DNA of 64,000 nt. Source: Letharia columbiana (taxonomy: Eukaryota; Ascomycota; Lecanoromycetes; Lecanorales; Parmeliaceae). The DNA lies in the NCBI RefSeq assembly GCF_014066305.1, contig NW_023501045.1, positions 555,501 to 619,500 on the forward strand, given 5' to 3'. The notes under the pieces are model-generated. The model was not told where the DNA came from and did not search any database. It worked only from the letters and a program-made list of their open reading frames with translations. A program made the position numbers and the translations under genes. Shown piece after piece: positions 32,812-43,355 of the stretch. The stretch's first letter is position 1. Each line of letters begins with the position of its first letter.

Positions 32812-35800
32812 GACTGCTGCTATCGGCACTTGTGACCCCACCAGAAACGTCAATGCTGGTCGAAGGCGCGATTGTATTCGATTCAAGGGCTGCTGACATA
32901 TCCGAGAGCGATTTCATGACAGATCAAAATGCCGCCAGGAATGACTGGACTGACTCCTTCTCCAGAAATAGAAGTCTATGCTCGTCTTTTACGAGTCCAC
33001 CGTCCGCAAAGACCTAATCTTTCGGCTCGTTGGGAGAAAGAATATAACAACAATGGCTGTAGAGCCAAATTCTCAATATGTGGCACCGATTGAACGCGGA
33101 ATGGGATGAAATGGGCAATGACGAGATTGCAACGGGCACTAGCGTTGAGTCTGCGATTAGCATACGAATCATGTAGAGGCAATGGAGAGTAGACGTCGAG
33201 TCTGTTCGCCTACCCTATCACTGAAGACCCAGGCGGATAAACGGTATCGTGCAGATGCAGCCAGCCGTCATCCAAATTGCAACTTCGCAATGAAGAAAGC
33301 AAGCTGCTCCTGGCCGCTGGGAAAGATTTGGAGTATTGTATGTACGTGCGATTGGCGGTGGTGTGGTATGTAGAGTGTTGAACGTCGTAGACTCCAGCCT
33401 ACTTTGAAGCGCTCAGCTTGCCGAACGGTGTTTCAGGTCTGTGGAGTGCAAGTGATGGTCTGGGGGGCGAAGTCGGACGCCGACCGAACCGTACTGGGAA
33501 GATTTGCTGGTAGTATAATCTGAAATCGTTTCTTTTCTTCCACAGGCCGTGGGGGCGCGTGTGTTTGAGGGCGCCGAGGCTGTTTGTTTTGGATGGCGGT
33601 TTGGATGGCGGTTGGGATGGCGGCGACCAAGCGGTTGTCCAAAATGTCAAGAATCATGAAGCATGCTTAGTGTTGCGAGAGCATGTGAAGGTGTATTATT
33701 GTACTGCGATCAATCAATTGGATCTTCCGAGGAAGTGTGAAGACAGAGAAGTGTTGAAAGAATAGCTACGGACGGCAATCCGACGTCACGAAGGCGGTTC
33801 TTTACCGCAGGCAGCTGATTGGCGAGAAGGAGGCAAAGGCCGATGCTGGACGTAGCCTGGTGTTGATCGACCGTCATGCGCAAGTGGCAGAGACTGGCTC
33901 TGGCCACCAATATTTTAGTGAGTTGGGATGTTCAACTTCTGGCGTTGTACATGTGTGCGATCAATGGTTCCTGAGTTTAGGTACAGACAGACAGGAACTG
34001 AGGGAAATCAGGCAAAAGGAAGGGTATACCGATACCCCAAGATCCGGGGGATGCATAGAAGCTCTGTGAGCCCTGTGAAGCCAAAAAAAGAGTGGAACCG
34101 CGTTGCAAGCGAGCCTTTAGATCAGACCCTCGCACCGAAAACACTTTATCAGTTATGCAAGAGTACTTTCATCAGAGCATGGGTGAAGCATGGGTGAGGC
34201 ATGGGTGATCCCATCTTCACACAAATAAGAGGCTTACGAGCATTATTCTGTGCATGCGGACTAGACCGCGAAGGCACAAGGATCAGCTCGTGATCTGAGC
34301 TGGCCAAGGAACCAGGATTGAACGGCCGTCTTGGTGGCGAGCTAAAATAAAAATAGTGAAGAAGTTCAGGCGAAAAAGCAGCGGCAAAGGGCTGTTCTTT
34401 CCCATCCGATCATTCAAAAAAAAGACGGGAAATGCACCGACATATCTCGGGAAGAGAGTTCGCGGCATATGGCATTTTCAATTCGATCAGCACATTCAAT
34501 TTTTAAGCCCATTCTTTACTATTATTATTCTTCACTACCGTAGGTATTATTTATTTATTACTCTTCACCCACTGCAAATCTTATGGAAGCCGTATGTACT
34601 TCCCACTCCTTTCCATTTCATTTGTATTCTCATAGGAAAAAGGAGAGAAGCAAGTCATCTCGTGACCATCCCTGACTAACGTGGCGGCCCCGTGGAGAGA
34701 ATAGGTAATACTATTACCAACCATCACGTTCAAGCGTAACGCTGGGTCTGGCACCTCGTGGCGAACCAAACGACGCAAACGGTTTTCAGGTCCGGGAGTG
34801 TCACTACTGCTTGCTGCTGCTGCTTTCTGCTTCTCCCTCTCAGACAACTCTAGCCCGATATGATCAAAATCCGGGGTCTAGCGGCGTCTTTGCTTGGAGG
34901 ACCATTTCATGTCTTGCATGCCGTACCCGCCTACTAGCAAAAAAAGCTTTGGCACCTGGCCGTGTACTAGGTACCACCATCCATGTACTAGGTACCACCA
35001 TCAATGTACTAGGTACCACTATCCTTGTATCTTCTGTACTAGGTACTAGATTTGCGCCTAGAGGCTACAGAGCAACTCGCAATTCACAACCCCCTACCGG
35101 AAGGTGGAAACGAGCCGACACGCTGAAATTGGACCATACAGATGGCTTGTTGTTCTTGGCGCTGTGCTGATCGTGAATGGCCGAATGACGAGCTAAAGAG
35201 ATGTTCAAGAATGAATGGTGGAAATTTAGTAACGGGACCAGCTCCGTTGGAAAATCATCTGGGCCCGGTGGAAGATCCTTCGGCCTCGAGGCTCAGCATG
35301 CCCGTCGCTCAAAGAGAATGGCAACCCCCTGCCCAGTCAACATTCGAAGTCAAGATGTGTGATCAGCTTACGTGAGTTCAAGAAAGACACCACATGACTA
35401 TGAAACAAGTTCTTATGGTTCGCTACCTTTTTCTCCTAGCTCATATTTTCATTTTCCACACCCGCTGACCACCCAAAAGTTAATCGGACATCGTCCGAAG
35501 CTACCAATGTTGGACAGAACCCTTGAAGTATCCAGTCTCCAGTCTCCAGTCTCCAGCTCCAGCCACTGCTCTAGAACTCGGCCGAATGACATTCTCTACG
35601 AAATGACATTGTCGGAAGGCGAGCCCAAATACAATGTTCTGACGAGGCAGACACTCCGAAGATCCCACAGCCTACCTTCACAATGACCCTCGGTCAAAGA
35701 TGGCTTGGGCCGGGTTCCCGGGCTTCCAAATCCTCGGGCTTTAACGCAGCTGCGAGATCTAACGGGCGAGCAGCAGCGGCGACCAAGTCGATATAACAAT

Positions 35801-36909
35801 ATCCAGGACAGCGCATCCGCAAGGACAGGATACGCCGGCACGAACCAATGGAGAGTCGTTGCCATCTTCCCACGCCTTTATGAACGGAAGGTCAAAGCGG
35901 AATTTATGCATCTCCTGGAGCGGGATACAGAGACCAGAATGGCAAAAGGGAGACGCTCTCTAGCCCAGCAGCCCAATGCTCAAATCGTTGATGCAGCACA
36001 CGGCCCTACTACGGCTTCTAGAAGTCTCCAAAGGATTGTGTGGTCCTTTCGACCCACTCATTTTCCGTGTGCGAGAAGCACGTTGACCGAAGCAGCGACG
36101 AGTCTTCTGCAAGGTGATGTAGGATGCTGCATATGCATTGCGTTGGCTTCGAACTTGCGTTGTCCTCACATCCCACTTCGCGCGAGAAAGGTGGGCTGTT
36201 AAGCGCCGGCCTTAAAAAGATTGATCGTATCGGAAAGGAAGGCAAAGCGAGCCAATGGGGGAAATTGAGAGACTGGAACAAATTCAAAGCCAAAAGCTGC
36301 CATATCCCAATATCAGAAGAAACTTATGACCAATAGGAGACATGTGCTCAGCGACGATTATCAGCCAGTACTTGGAAAAACGAAGTCCACTGTGGCCAAC
36401 ACGAGTCGAACAGAGTAGGTAACATTCAGCGCGGAAGAAAGCATAGTGCAATTCCTAATGAGTCTGTTTTGTACCTTTCCGCCAATTGAACCTTTCCGCT
36501 CGTCATCTGTCGACTAGCTAATCCTGTCGACAGGGTTGGGCAGAGTTCTCTTCTCTCATCAAGTTAGATGTGGTCCATACTCGATTTATGGTCATGGACT
36601 GATGGGAACGGCAAAACATAGTCAAACCTCTGGCGCTCCTAAAGCAACCACAGACTTAAAACTGAATGTCGAATAGACACAGACCGTAGGGAAAATATTG
36701 CCCCGTTTCTTTTCTCGCCAGCAGTATCTCAAAAGTACTCTGGCCGCGAATCCCAGAGAAACCCGTCAGTCGAGGTGACAGCGTGTTCTGAAAGGTTCCA
36801 CAGTCCGCAAACCGCACCCATGTATGAGTATGTAGAACATGTTGGCTTTCAACGCTCATTGAACTTCCGATCTACGTGAAATTCTTTCGCCTTCAACTCA
36901 GAGCATTAA
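32812..36909. other. long gene-poor stretch
   Basis: About 4 kb without a supported gene. Short frames at 33.2-33.4, 35.4-35.7 and 35.7-36.2 kb lack proper starts, domains or splice partners. A GGATGGCGGTT triplicate occurs near 33591-33627, and a GTACTAGGTAC repeat is listed separately. The region directly above 32811 holds the promoter of the C2H2 gene. Confidence 0.4.
34964..35050. repeat. tandem GTACTAGGTAC-bearing repeat
   Basis: Copies start at 34964, 34985, 35006 and 35036. The first two are 21-bp units reading GTACTAGGTACCACCATC plus three bases; the third is extended to 30 bp and the fourth is cut short. Each carries the near-palindrome GTAC-TAG-GTAC. Confidence 0.8.
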
Positions 36910-38308
36910 TCAAGCTATCCACCAAGACCCCACCAGCCCCAACCCCCCCCCAAATCCAGGCATGCAACCAGAACCCCCCCACCCACAGACCGAAGGAGTC
37001 TGCCGCACATAGATAGCATCAGTCATCTCCGCCGTCACCATCCCTTCCATCACCCCGACCAGCTCGTCCTCCTCCTCCGCGAACAGCTGTCCCTCCATCC
37101 GCGCGAACATCCGCACCACCTCCGCCGCCTGGAAAACCTGCTCGAGATGGAGGAATCGGGGCCCCGTGTCCGACAACTATGTTTGCGTCGGTGCTTCTTC
37201 CTCCCACTCTAAAGTCCGCGCCTCGGAGGCCTGGGTGCGGCGGGCCTCTGGAGGGAGTCATGCATCCGGGGTGTCAGCGGAGAGAGGTTCGTGAAGCGGG
37301 TGCAACATCGCCCGAGTCTGTCTTTCATACTGCTCAGTTCAGGCATCGGGTTCCTGATCATGCTCACCACCCTGTGTCTCCCCTCCGCTCCGCTCCCCTC
37401 TCCTTCTTCATGCCCGGCCTCCTCCGCTACCGGTCCGCTTTGACGGTTCCCTCGTCCACGGGTCTAGAGGTCTCGGTCCTCGTCGAACATTTCTTCATCC
37501 ATACCGTGCTGGGTCAAGGTGTCCTTGTTGTTCATGATGGTGGAGACGAGCTCTGAGTTCTTCAGGAAGCTCATGCTCCGAATCTAGTCTTCTCATGTAA
37601 GCGTTGATGACAGTGTGCGGCGGCCCAGGTGGCATGCCTCTCCATGGCCCTTCTCTTCCATCACCACATCCCCTGTGCATTGGTCGATGAAAACGTTCAT
37701 GGGACTGTCTGGTACGTATCCTCGTAACCCAAGAAGTCCTAAGAACTCACTTGCTTTACGTCCTTTGGGTCTGATGTGACCGTTAGCGTTTCCTATCTGC
37801 ACCACCCGAGCAAGTCGTCAACGAACATTGTATGGTATGATACCTGATACTCGCTCTGAGCGGTCTGTTCTTCAATCATCGTGACCATAGCTCCTGCTGC
37901 CATGTTCATCGCCTCCGACTTGGCAAAGATATGAGACTCTGGCTCATAGAGCGTTTCGAACCGGTGTCGTAGGTGGGTCTTTGAGGCTTTCTTGACGCAT
38001 GCTGAGCGGTAATCGAAGCTTGAACAACGCATGCACTTGTAGCAGAGTCCGAAAGTGGCATTTAACTGTCAACAATGCATCCTTGTGGACTGCAACCAGG
38101 GACATACCTTATCACAACCACCACACGTTGCGTTGTAAGTCATGTCGCATTTTTCGTCTTCTTCATCTATCTCATGTGCTTTGCCTTTTTCGTCTTCGCA
38201 ATCCTCCCGATGATGTTCATTTGCTTCACCTTCTTCGTCTTCCCCCTCTCTGCTTTCTTCCTTTGCGTTGCCTTCTTCACTGTCTGTATCCGCTCTGCGG
38301 CCAGGCAT
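36910..38308 (-). pseudogene. broken ZZ-type zinc-finger protein gene
   Basis: Exon 1 (38108-38308) encodes a Glu/Asp-rich start and ends CGGCDK. It splices (GTATGT...GACAG) to exon 2 (37844-38065), giving CYKCMRC...FDYRSACVKK...HLRHRF: the C-x2-C / C-x2-C / C..C / H..H layout of a ZZ finger. Exon 3 begins at 37796. After that the protein can only be followed by changing frame near 37650 (into PPGPPHTVINAYMRRLDSEH) and again near 37510 (RYG / DEEMFDEDRDL). The last part, EQYERQTRAMLHPLHEPLS to LEQVFQAAEVVRMFARMEGQ, is interrupted by TGA and TAG in one frame. The stops fit CGA-to-TGA and CAG-to-TAG changes as in RIP. Sequencing error is an alternative. Confidence 0.75.
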
Positions 38309-38889
38309 TCTGCGTCGGTGAACTGTGGACGGATAGCGAAGGGCGGATGGTAGAAGTTTGGTGGATGATGAAATGTGAAGGCTTGAACGTTACACGGCAG
38401 ATGACGCAAGGTTGCTAGTTGAGAGATAGAGCACGAAGGTAGGACGCTGGAGCATGGAGAAGCCTAGGATTTGGCGGCATCCATGGTGACACAAAGGCCG
38501 GCAAGGGTTTTGAAGGTCCGAGAGTCCAGGTGCCGAGGGGCGGACTTGCTTCGATTGGTCCAGCAGGCCAGGGAGATGGCACGGGGGAAGATTCCTTCCA
38601 TTAGCCAGGAATAGCGAGAAGATAGGTGATACCTCAAAGGAGAGTACATGAATAAGGACTGCTTGGTGCTATTGATAAATAGATAACCTGTTGGGAGCAT
38701 GCCGTGATCTTATTCCAGCATGGAAACAGCGCTCATCGGCACACCAACACTACCACCTGATCCCGTCTCTGCTTGTTCATGTCCTCTCCTGACGCGGGCT
38801 GCGGTGGCGAAGGGGCTGCTATTGGCAGAGGAACGTGCGTGCTCATCGCTAGACTACTCTATACCTCCTTTTCGAACCACCATATCCAG
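38309..38889. other. intergenic stretch
   Basis: No supported gene. It lies between the ZZ-domain relic and the minisatellite gene. Confidence 0.4.
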
Positions 38890-39590
38890 TCAGACGCTTT
38901 CTCCACGAGCATCCTCTCCGCCATCTTCCCCCACAAGAGTATTCTCCCCATCCGTATCCCCTACAAGAGTATTCTCCCCATCAGTCCTCTCCGCCAGCAT
39001 CCTCTGCATGAGTATCCTCCCCACCAGCATCCTCTCCACCAACATCCTCCCCATGATTATCCTGTCCACCAGCATCCGGTTCACCAGCATTCCCCACCAG
39101 CATCTTCCCCACCATCATCCTGTCCACCAGCATCCTGTGCACCAGCATCCTCCCCACGATTATCCTGTCCGCCAGCATTTTGTCCACCAGCATCTTGTCC
39201 ATCAGCCTCTTCTCCACCAGCATCCCTTCCACCAGCCTCCTGTGCACCAGCATCTTCTCCACCAGAACTTCACCAGCATCCTCTCCACCAACATCCTCTG
39301 CACCAGCATCCTCTCCACCAGCAACCTCTGCACCAGCAACCTCTGCACCAGCAACCTTCACCTCTGCACCAGCATCCTCTGCACCAGCAACCTCTGCACC
39401 AGCATCCTCTGCACCAGCATCCTCCCCACCAGCATCCTCCCCACCAGCATCCTCCCCACCAGCATCCCCTCCACCAGCATCCTCCCCACCAGCATCCTCT
39501 CCACCAGCATCCCCTCCACCAACATCCCCTCCACCAGCATCCTCCCCACCAGCATCCCCTCCACGCCCATCCTCTCCACCATCACCCCCA
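38890..39590. repeat. 15-bp minisatellite (DAGGE-coding on the minus strand)
   Basis: Tandem 15-bp units of the type CCACCAGCATCCTCC cover most of 39270-39570, with more diverged copies back to about 38990. A 30-bp duplication (ACAAGAGTATTCTCCCCATC twice) lies at about 38930-38982. The unit lacks stop codons in most frames, so several long overlapping frames arise on both strands. On the minus strand it reads (DAGGE)n with DAGAE variants. Confidence 0.85.
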
Positions 39591-40378
39591 CCACCATCAC
39601 CACCCCTCCGCACACTCCCCGCCCCTCCACCGTCACCACGCCCACCGCTTCCAGCGCGACCGGAACCCCGAGGTTTATCCTTCGCACCCTTACCGGCACC
39701 TCCTCCTCCCCCCTCCCTCCCTCCACCACGTCCACCGTCTTTCTGCGGAAGTCTCTTCACATCGTACCCACGGCTGCTCCGAACGATTACCTTCCGGCCA
39801 CCTTCGCCCTTCTCGCCTACCTTCGGCTTCGGCTTCGGCTTCAACTTCTCGCCTTCCTTATTCTTCTCGCGTGCGCCGCCGCCCGCCTTGTCGGCCTTGT
39901 CCGGTCGTTTCTTCCCGGCGATGTAACGCAGGGGGTTTTCGAAACGGCCCAGACCGCCGGGGGTGGAGGGCATGTCCGCGGGGTCTCGAAGGGTGCGGAA
40001 GGCCGTGGAGTCGAGGGGATTCGAGATCGGATGTGCGGTGGCGAGGAAGGGTTGAACGGGGATGCGGAACGACGCTGTTTGCGGAGTAGATACAGAACCG
40101 GCTGTATCTGCTGAGTGTGGAAGGAGGACGGGCTGCGGGAGGGAAGATGCTGATGTAGGGATAGCGAAGGTTCTGGCTTCAGCGACGAGGACTGGGTGGC
40201 TGGGATAGAAGAGCTGGGTTGAAACTGGCAGGCTTGGAGCTTGTGGGTACGGATGACTTGAAGATGGGAGATACTGAAGAAGCAATCGCTCGCTGGGGAG
40301 AACGCATCCTTTTATAGGTGTGAAAACTTCCGGGCGAATACATACTGCCTTGTGAGATTGTGAGACGCTAAGATTCAG
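38981..40378 (-). CDS. repeat protein with Gly-rich region and DAGGE pentapeptide tract; 5' end unresolved
   Basis: One frame is open from after a TAG at 40379-40381 down to the stop at 38981. It begins LNLSVSQSHKAVCIRPEVF, passes LGRFENPLRYIAGKKRPDKA and a Lys-rich part (KLKPKPKPKVGEKGEGGRK), then a Gly-rich run, then about 20 DAGGE/DAGAE repeats, and finally a degenerate tail where the repeats are in another phase (MLVDKMLVDKML). The non-repeat part looks genuinely coding on this strand. No ATG is found before PADMPSTPGGLG, so either translation starts at that Met or a 5' exon is missing. The frame above the TAG is also protein-like, so that stop may be a mutation. Function unknown; possibly nuclear or wall-associated. 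Confidence 0.45.
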   Translation of the reverse strand: MNLSVSQSHKAVCIRPEVFTPIKGCVLPSERLLLQYLPSSSHPYPQAPSLPVSTQLFYPSHPVLVAEARTFAIPTSASSLPQPVLLPHSADTAGSVSTPQTASFRIPVQPFLATAHPISNPLDSTAFRTLRDPADMPSTPGGLGRFENPLRYIAGKKRPDKADKAGGGAREKNKEGEKLKPKPKPKVGEKGEGGRKVIVRSSRGYDVKRLPQKDGGRGGGREGGGGGAGKGAKDKPRGSGRAGSGGRGDGGGAGSVRRGGDGGGGDGGEDGRGGDAGGEDAGGGDVGGGDAGGEDAGGEDAGGGDAGGEDAGGEDAGGEDAGAEDAGAEVAGAEDAGAEVKVAGAEVAGAEVAGGEDAGAEDVGGEDAGEVLVEKMLVHRRLVEGMLVEKRLMDKMLVDKMLADRIIVGRMLVHRMLVDRMMVGKMLVGNAGEPDAGGQDNHGEDVGGEDAGGEDTHAEDAGGED

Positions 40379-40381
40379 CTA

Positions 40382-41202
40382 TGAAGCAGCGCCCTCCTGC
40401 CCCGTGGGAGACGGAGCTTCAGGAATGAAACCAGGCGAGCTCTGGGGTCGAATGGCAGCGAATCGAAAGGATCCGAAACGGCGTCCATTCTTCACGTGGC
40501 AGTGTCGCCGCCTTGTCTGGAGCAGACAGGGGAGGGGAAGTGGAGAAGTCTCGGTCGACGGTAGAATAGGTATTGGATGTGTAGGTACGAGGCAGTAGAC
40601 AAGGCGCTGGTGGCGAATGCAAGTATGCAACCACTACGGATAGTGGGGACCACATATGAAGGGACAGGATTGCCCGTGGAGAAGTCGCTGCCTCAAGTGT
40701 GGAGACGAATGACAAAATGGACTGGAGGAGTCAGCCAGAATAGCTGGGTGACAAGAGAGTGGTGTGGCCCATGTCAAGGCAGGTCCCCGTTTCAAGGGTG
40801 AATGTTTTAGCGACCCTGAATTCGGTTTGAGATCCGGGAAGCATGCCCAAAGCTTTTCAGGGGGGGGGTTGTTTAGTCTCATCATCATCATCCATGGGCT
40901 TTGAGAATTCTGCGGAGGGTATTGCTGTTTCAAAGAACTTGCGTTGCAAACAAGACTGTACTCTCTATGCTGAAACTGTTAAAGTTCCTTGTCAAGCGAA
41001 GAAAGGGCCAGGCTGCCGGAACAGAGATAGCGAAGGGACACGTAAGAAATGGGAAATTAAATTAGAATAGACCATCACTGTAGTAGTCATAGCTCAAGAT
41101 GCCATTAAACGCAACTGGTTTGGTGAGCATCTCTTTGGATTGTTATCATTGTAGCACTTTGCTACCTGAAGCCTCTTGGCCGTATTTTCAGCATCAAACA
41201 AC
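40382..41202. other. intergenic stretch
   Basis: Overlapping minus-strand frames at 40.4-40.7 kb are protein-like but start only with TTG; they may be the missing 5' part of the repeat-protein gene. A run of nine G lies at about 40860. Nothing else is supported. Confidence 0.35.
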
Positions 41203-42833
41203 CTACACGCTGATCGTCTTGAAGACGCTGCAATCCAAACATTATCAACATATGCCGTTATATTTCAAAACAATGGCAAGGTGTTAGGGGCGACTCACCC
41301 AAACCCTCCACCTCCAGTCCCCATCACACATCCTGATATTTGGGGGTGCCAGTGGCACTCTTTCACCATTTCCATGTAATGTACAAACAGTAGCTGCGGT
41401 GGCACGTCCTTCACATCTGCTGTATTTTGACTCTCCTCGTCATCCAACTCCACCGCCAAATCCCACAACGTTAGCGTATTATCACCTGCCGCGACAGCCA
41501 CAATGCTGTCGTCAGTCGGATGCCACTCAATACTCGTGATCTGCTCTTTGTGAAAATTGAAGGAAGCGACTGGCTTTGGTGTTGGCGCTGCCCCATCGGG
41601 AGATGCGGGTTTCCATTGCCGTAGATCCCAGCAAGACCAAACGCCATCATCCGCGCCGGTAGCGAGAAGGAAGGCGTTTCTTTGAGACCATGAGATTACA
41701 TTCACATCGGTATCGCTGATTTTGACGCTTAATTGGGGTTTTCGAGACTTGGAGCGGGTGTCCCAGACTTTGACCGTGCCGTCGCTGCTGGCGGAAGCAA
41801 AGACGTTGCGTTCTGTAGGAGACCATTGAATGTCTTCTACACTGCCAGTGTGACCGGTGAACGGTCTGTTGTCTGTTGTCCACTTGCCTCCTTCGCAAGT
41901 CGTCAGGAAGATCTTGCCGTCGTTATCGCCCGTGAGGAGTTTGCCCTGTGGAGAAAGCGGAGACCAATCTAGTGCGTAACCTTCTGTTCTGTGCATGCAC
42001 AGCGTTGACACGGGTTTCGATTGCTGCTGAGTTATAATCGTGCCTGGATTGTCGAAGGAGGAGAGGTGGGGTGTGATGTTGTGGATTAGGACTTCGGCGT
42101 TCTCTGTCATCGTTGCTGTGAAGGTTGTAGGAGGCTTCGAGGTATCGGTCTGGGGGACTGTGTGGGCTCGTATTCGATTCGTAGTTGAGAAGACAGGTAT
42201 TGACTTTGTCTCAAGTATAGGCTCGGCGTTCTCGTCGTCGTCTTCGTCGTCGTCCTCATCCGAGTCGCCTTCGTTATCTCTGTCCATCCGACTCAGCCCA
42301 CTGAGCTTCATGACCAGCAATTCATTGTCCTTCGCTTTTCTACTCTCGGCCTGCGTTCCTGCCACCGCGTACATTGTCGCTGGATAGGTTTTGCGATTGT
42401 CGCCCAGAGAGTCCTTGATGATATCGAACGATAGGCATGGCCATGTGGTGCTGAGGGTATGGAGCATCTCATATGCAGAAGAGTCCGGTGAAAGCGTTTC
42501 GCCTTTTCCCAACTGATTACGGCCAGGTATGAAAGTCTGCTGGTCCACGTCCATAGCATCTGCACGAAGTCAGGACAACCGGATTGCACTAAAGGGCAGA
42601 CAATCGCACAATGCTTCTGGCGAGTACCACGTACCCCTTCTCTCTTCAGCTTCTCTTTCTTCGTCCGGCCGCCCGTCTACTCCTGCTTCAAAGATGTCTT
42701 CCTCGCTCTCGTACTCGTCTTCAAACTCATCCTCAAAATCCATCTCTTCGCCATCTTCTACCTTCAAAGGTCGCTCACCGCCCTTCAGTGCGTCTGCTTC
42801 AGTCCCAAGTTCTTCTGCTGGTCTCTTAGCCAT
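41203..42833 (-). CDS. RRB1: WD40 ribosome-assembly chaperone Rrb1 (GRWD1)
   Basis: Exons 42635-42833, 41299-42559 and 41203-41227 total 1485 bp, 494 aa; introns are 75 and 71 bp. The acidic N-terminus (EEMDFEDEFEDEYESEED) is followed by the Rrb1-specific FIPGRNQLGKGETLSPD...YEMLHTLSTTWPCLSFDII block. WD repeats follow, including GHTGSVEDIQWSPTERNVFASASSDGTVKVWD and HKEQITSIEWHPTDDSIVAVAAGDNTLTLWD. The 25-bp last exon adds the conserved tail GVFKTISV, which confirms the final intron. Rrb1 is the dedicated chaperone of ribosomal protein L3 and is needed for 60S subunit assembly. It is divergent from the Spg1-type gene. Confidence 0.93.
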
Positions 42834-43355
42834 CTTGAGGTTGAGGTTGGGGAGTAATTGGAAAGAAATGTTTCAGCAAAGAAGAATTGTCTGGTGGCTT
42901 GACTTAATAATTAGCGCTCATGGAAGAAAGATTTTAAGTTTTCGGATACTGGGACCAGGCTTCAACGGCGAGGCTAAACCGGGTTGGGTTTGTTTAATAT
43001 TCTAATCTGGATGCTGTGCATCTTCAACTTTCTTCAATCCAGAAGAGAAACACTCAACATTATATGTGCATTGGTCTGTACAGCTCAGAGGCACAAGTTA
43101 TAGGTACCACACCGTAGTCAACTCGCGTTGGCCAGTCGCTTCTTTCGCGTTAATTGAGTTCCCCGCGCTTAAATATCGGAGCTCTCAGCCTGGAAGCCAC
43201 CCTGACTCCTCTCACTCCAGAGACACAAGAGTATTACACACAGAGTACACAATCAAATATCAACCATCAACCATCAACCTCAAGACCTTGACTACCGTGT
43301 GAGTCCAACCGGACCTGCAGCTCTCTGCTCGTCAAATTCCAAATATAAACACTGC
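42834..43355. promoter_or_regulatory. bidirectional promoter region, RRB1 / SPG1
   Basis: A 522-bp head-to-head spacer between the start codons of the Rrb1 and Spg1-type genes; both promoters must lie here. A possible 5'-UTR intron donor (GTGAGT at 43299) sits ahead of the Spg1 ATG. No specific factor site is claimed. Confidence 0.5.

Noticed and set aside
35705..36202. 165-codon plus-strand ORF
   Set aside because: Opens only at TTG, has no recognisable motif and overlaps other frames of similar quality.
38720..40114. Long plus-strand frames (464 and 438 codons) of His/Pro/Gln or Ser/Pro/Ala repeats
   Set aside because: They are by-products of the 15-bp minisatellite, which lacks stops in most frames. 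The minus frame alone continues into non-repeat coding-like sequence.
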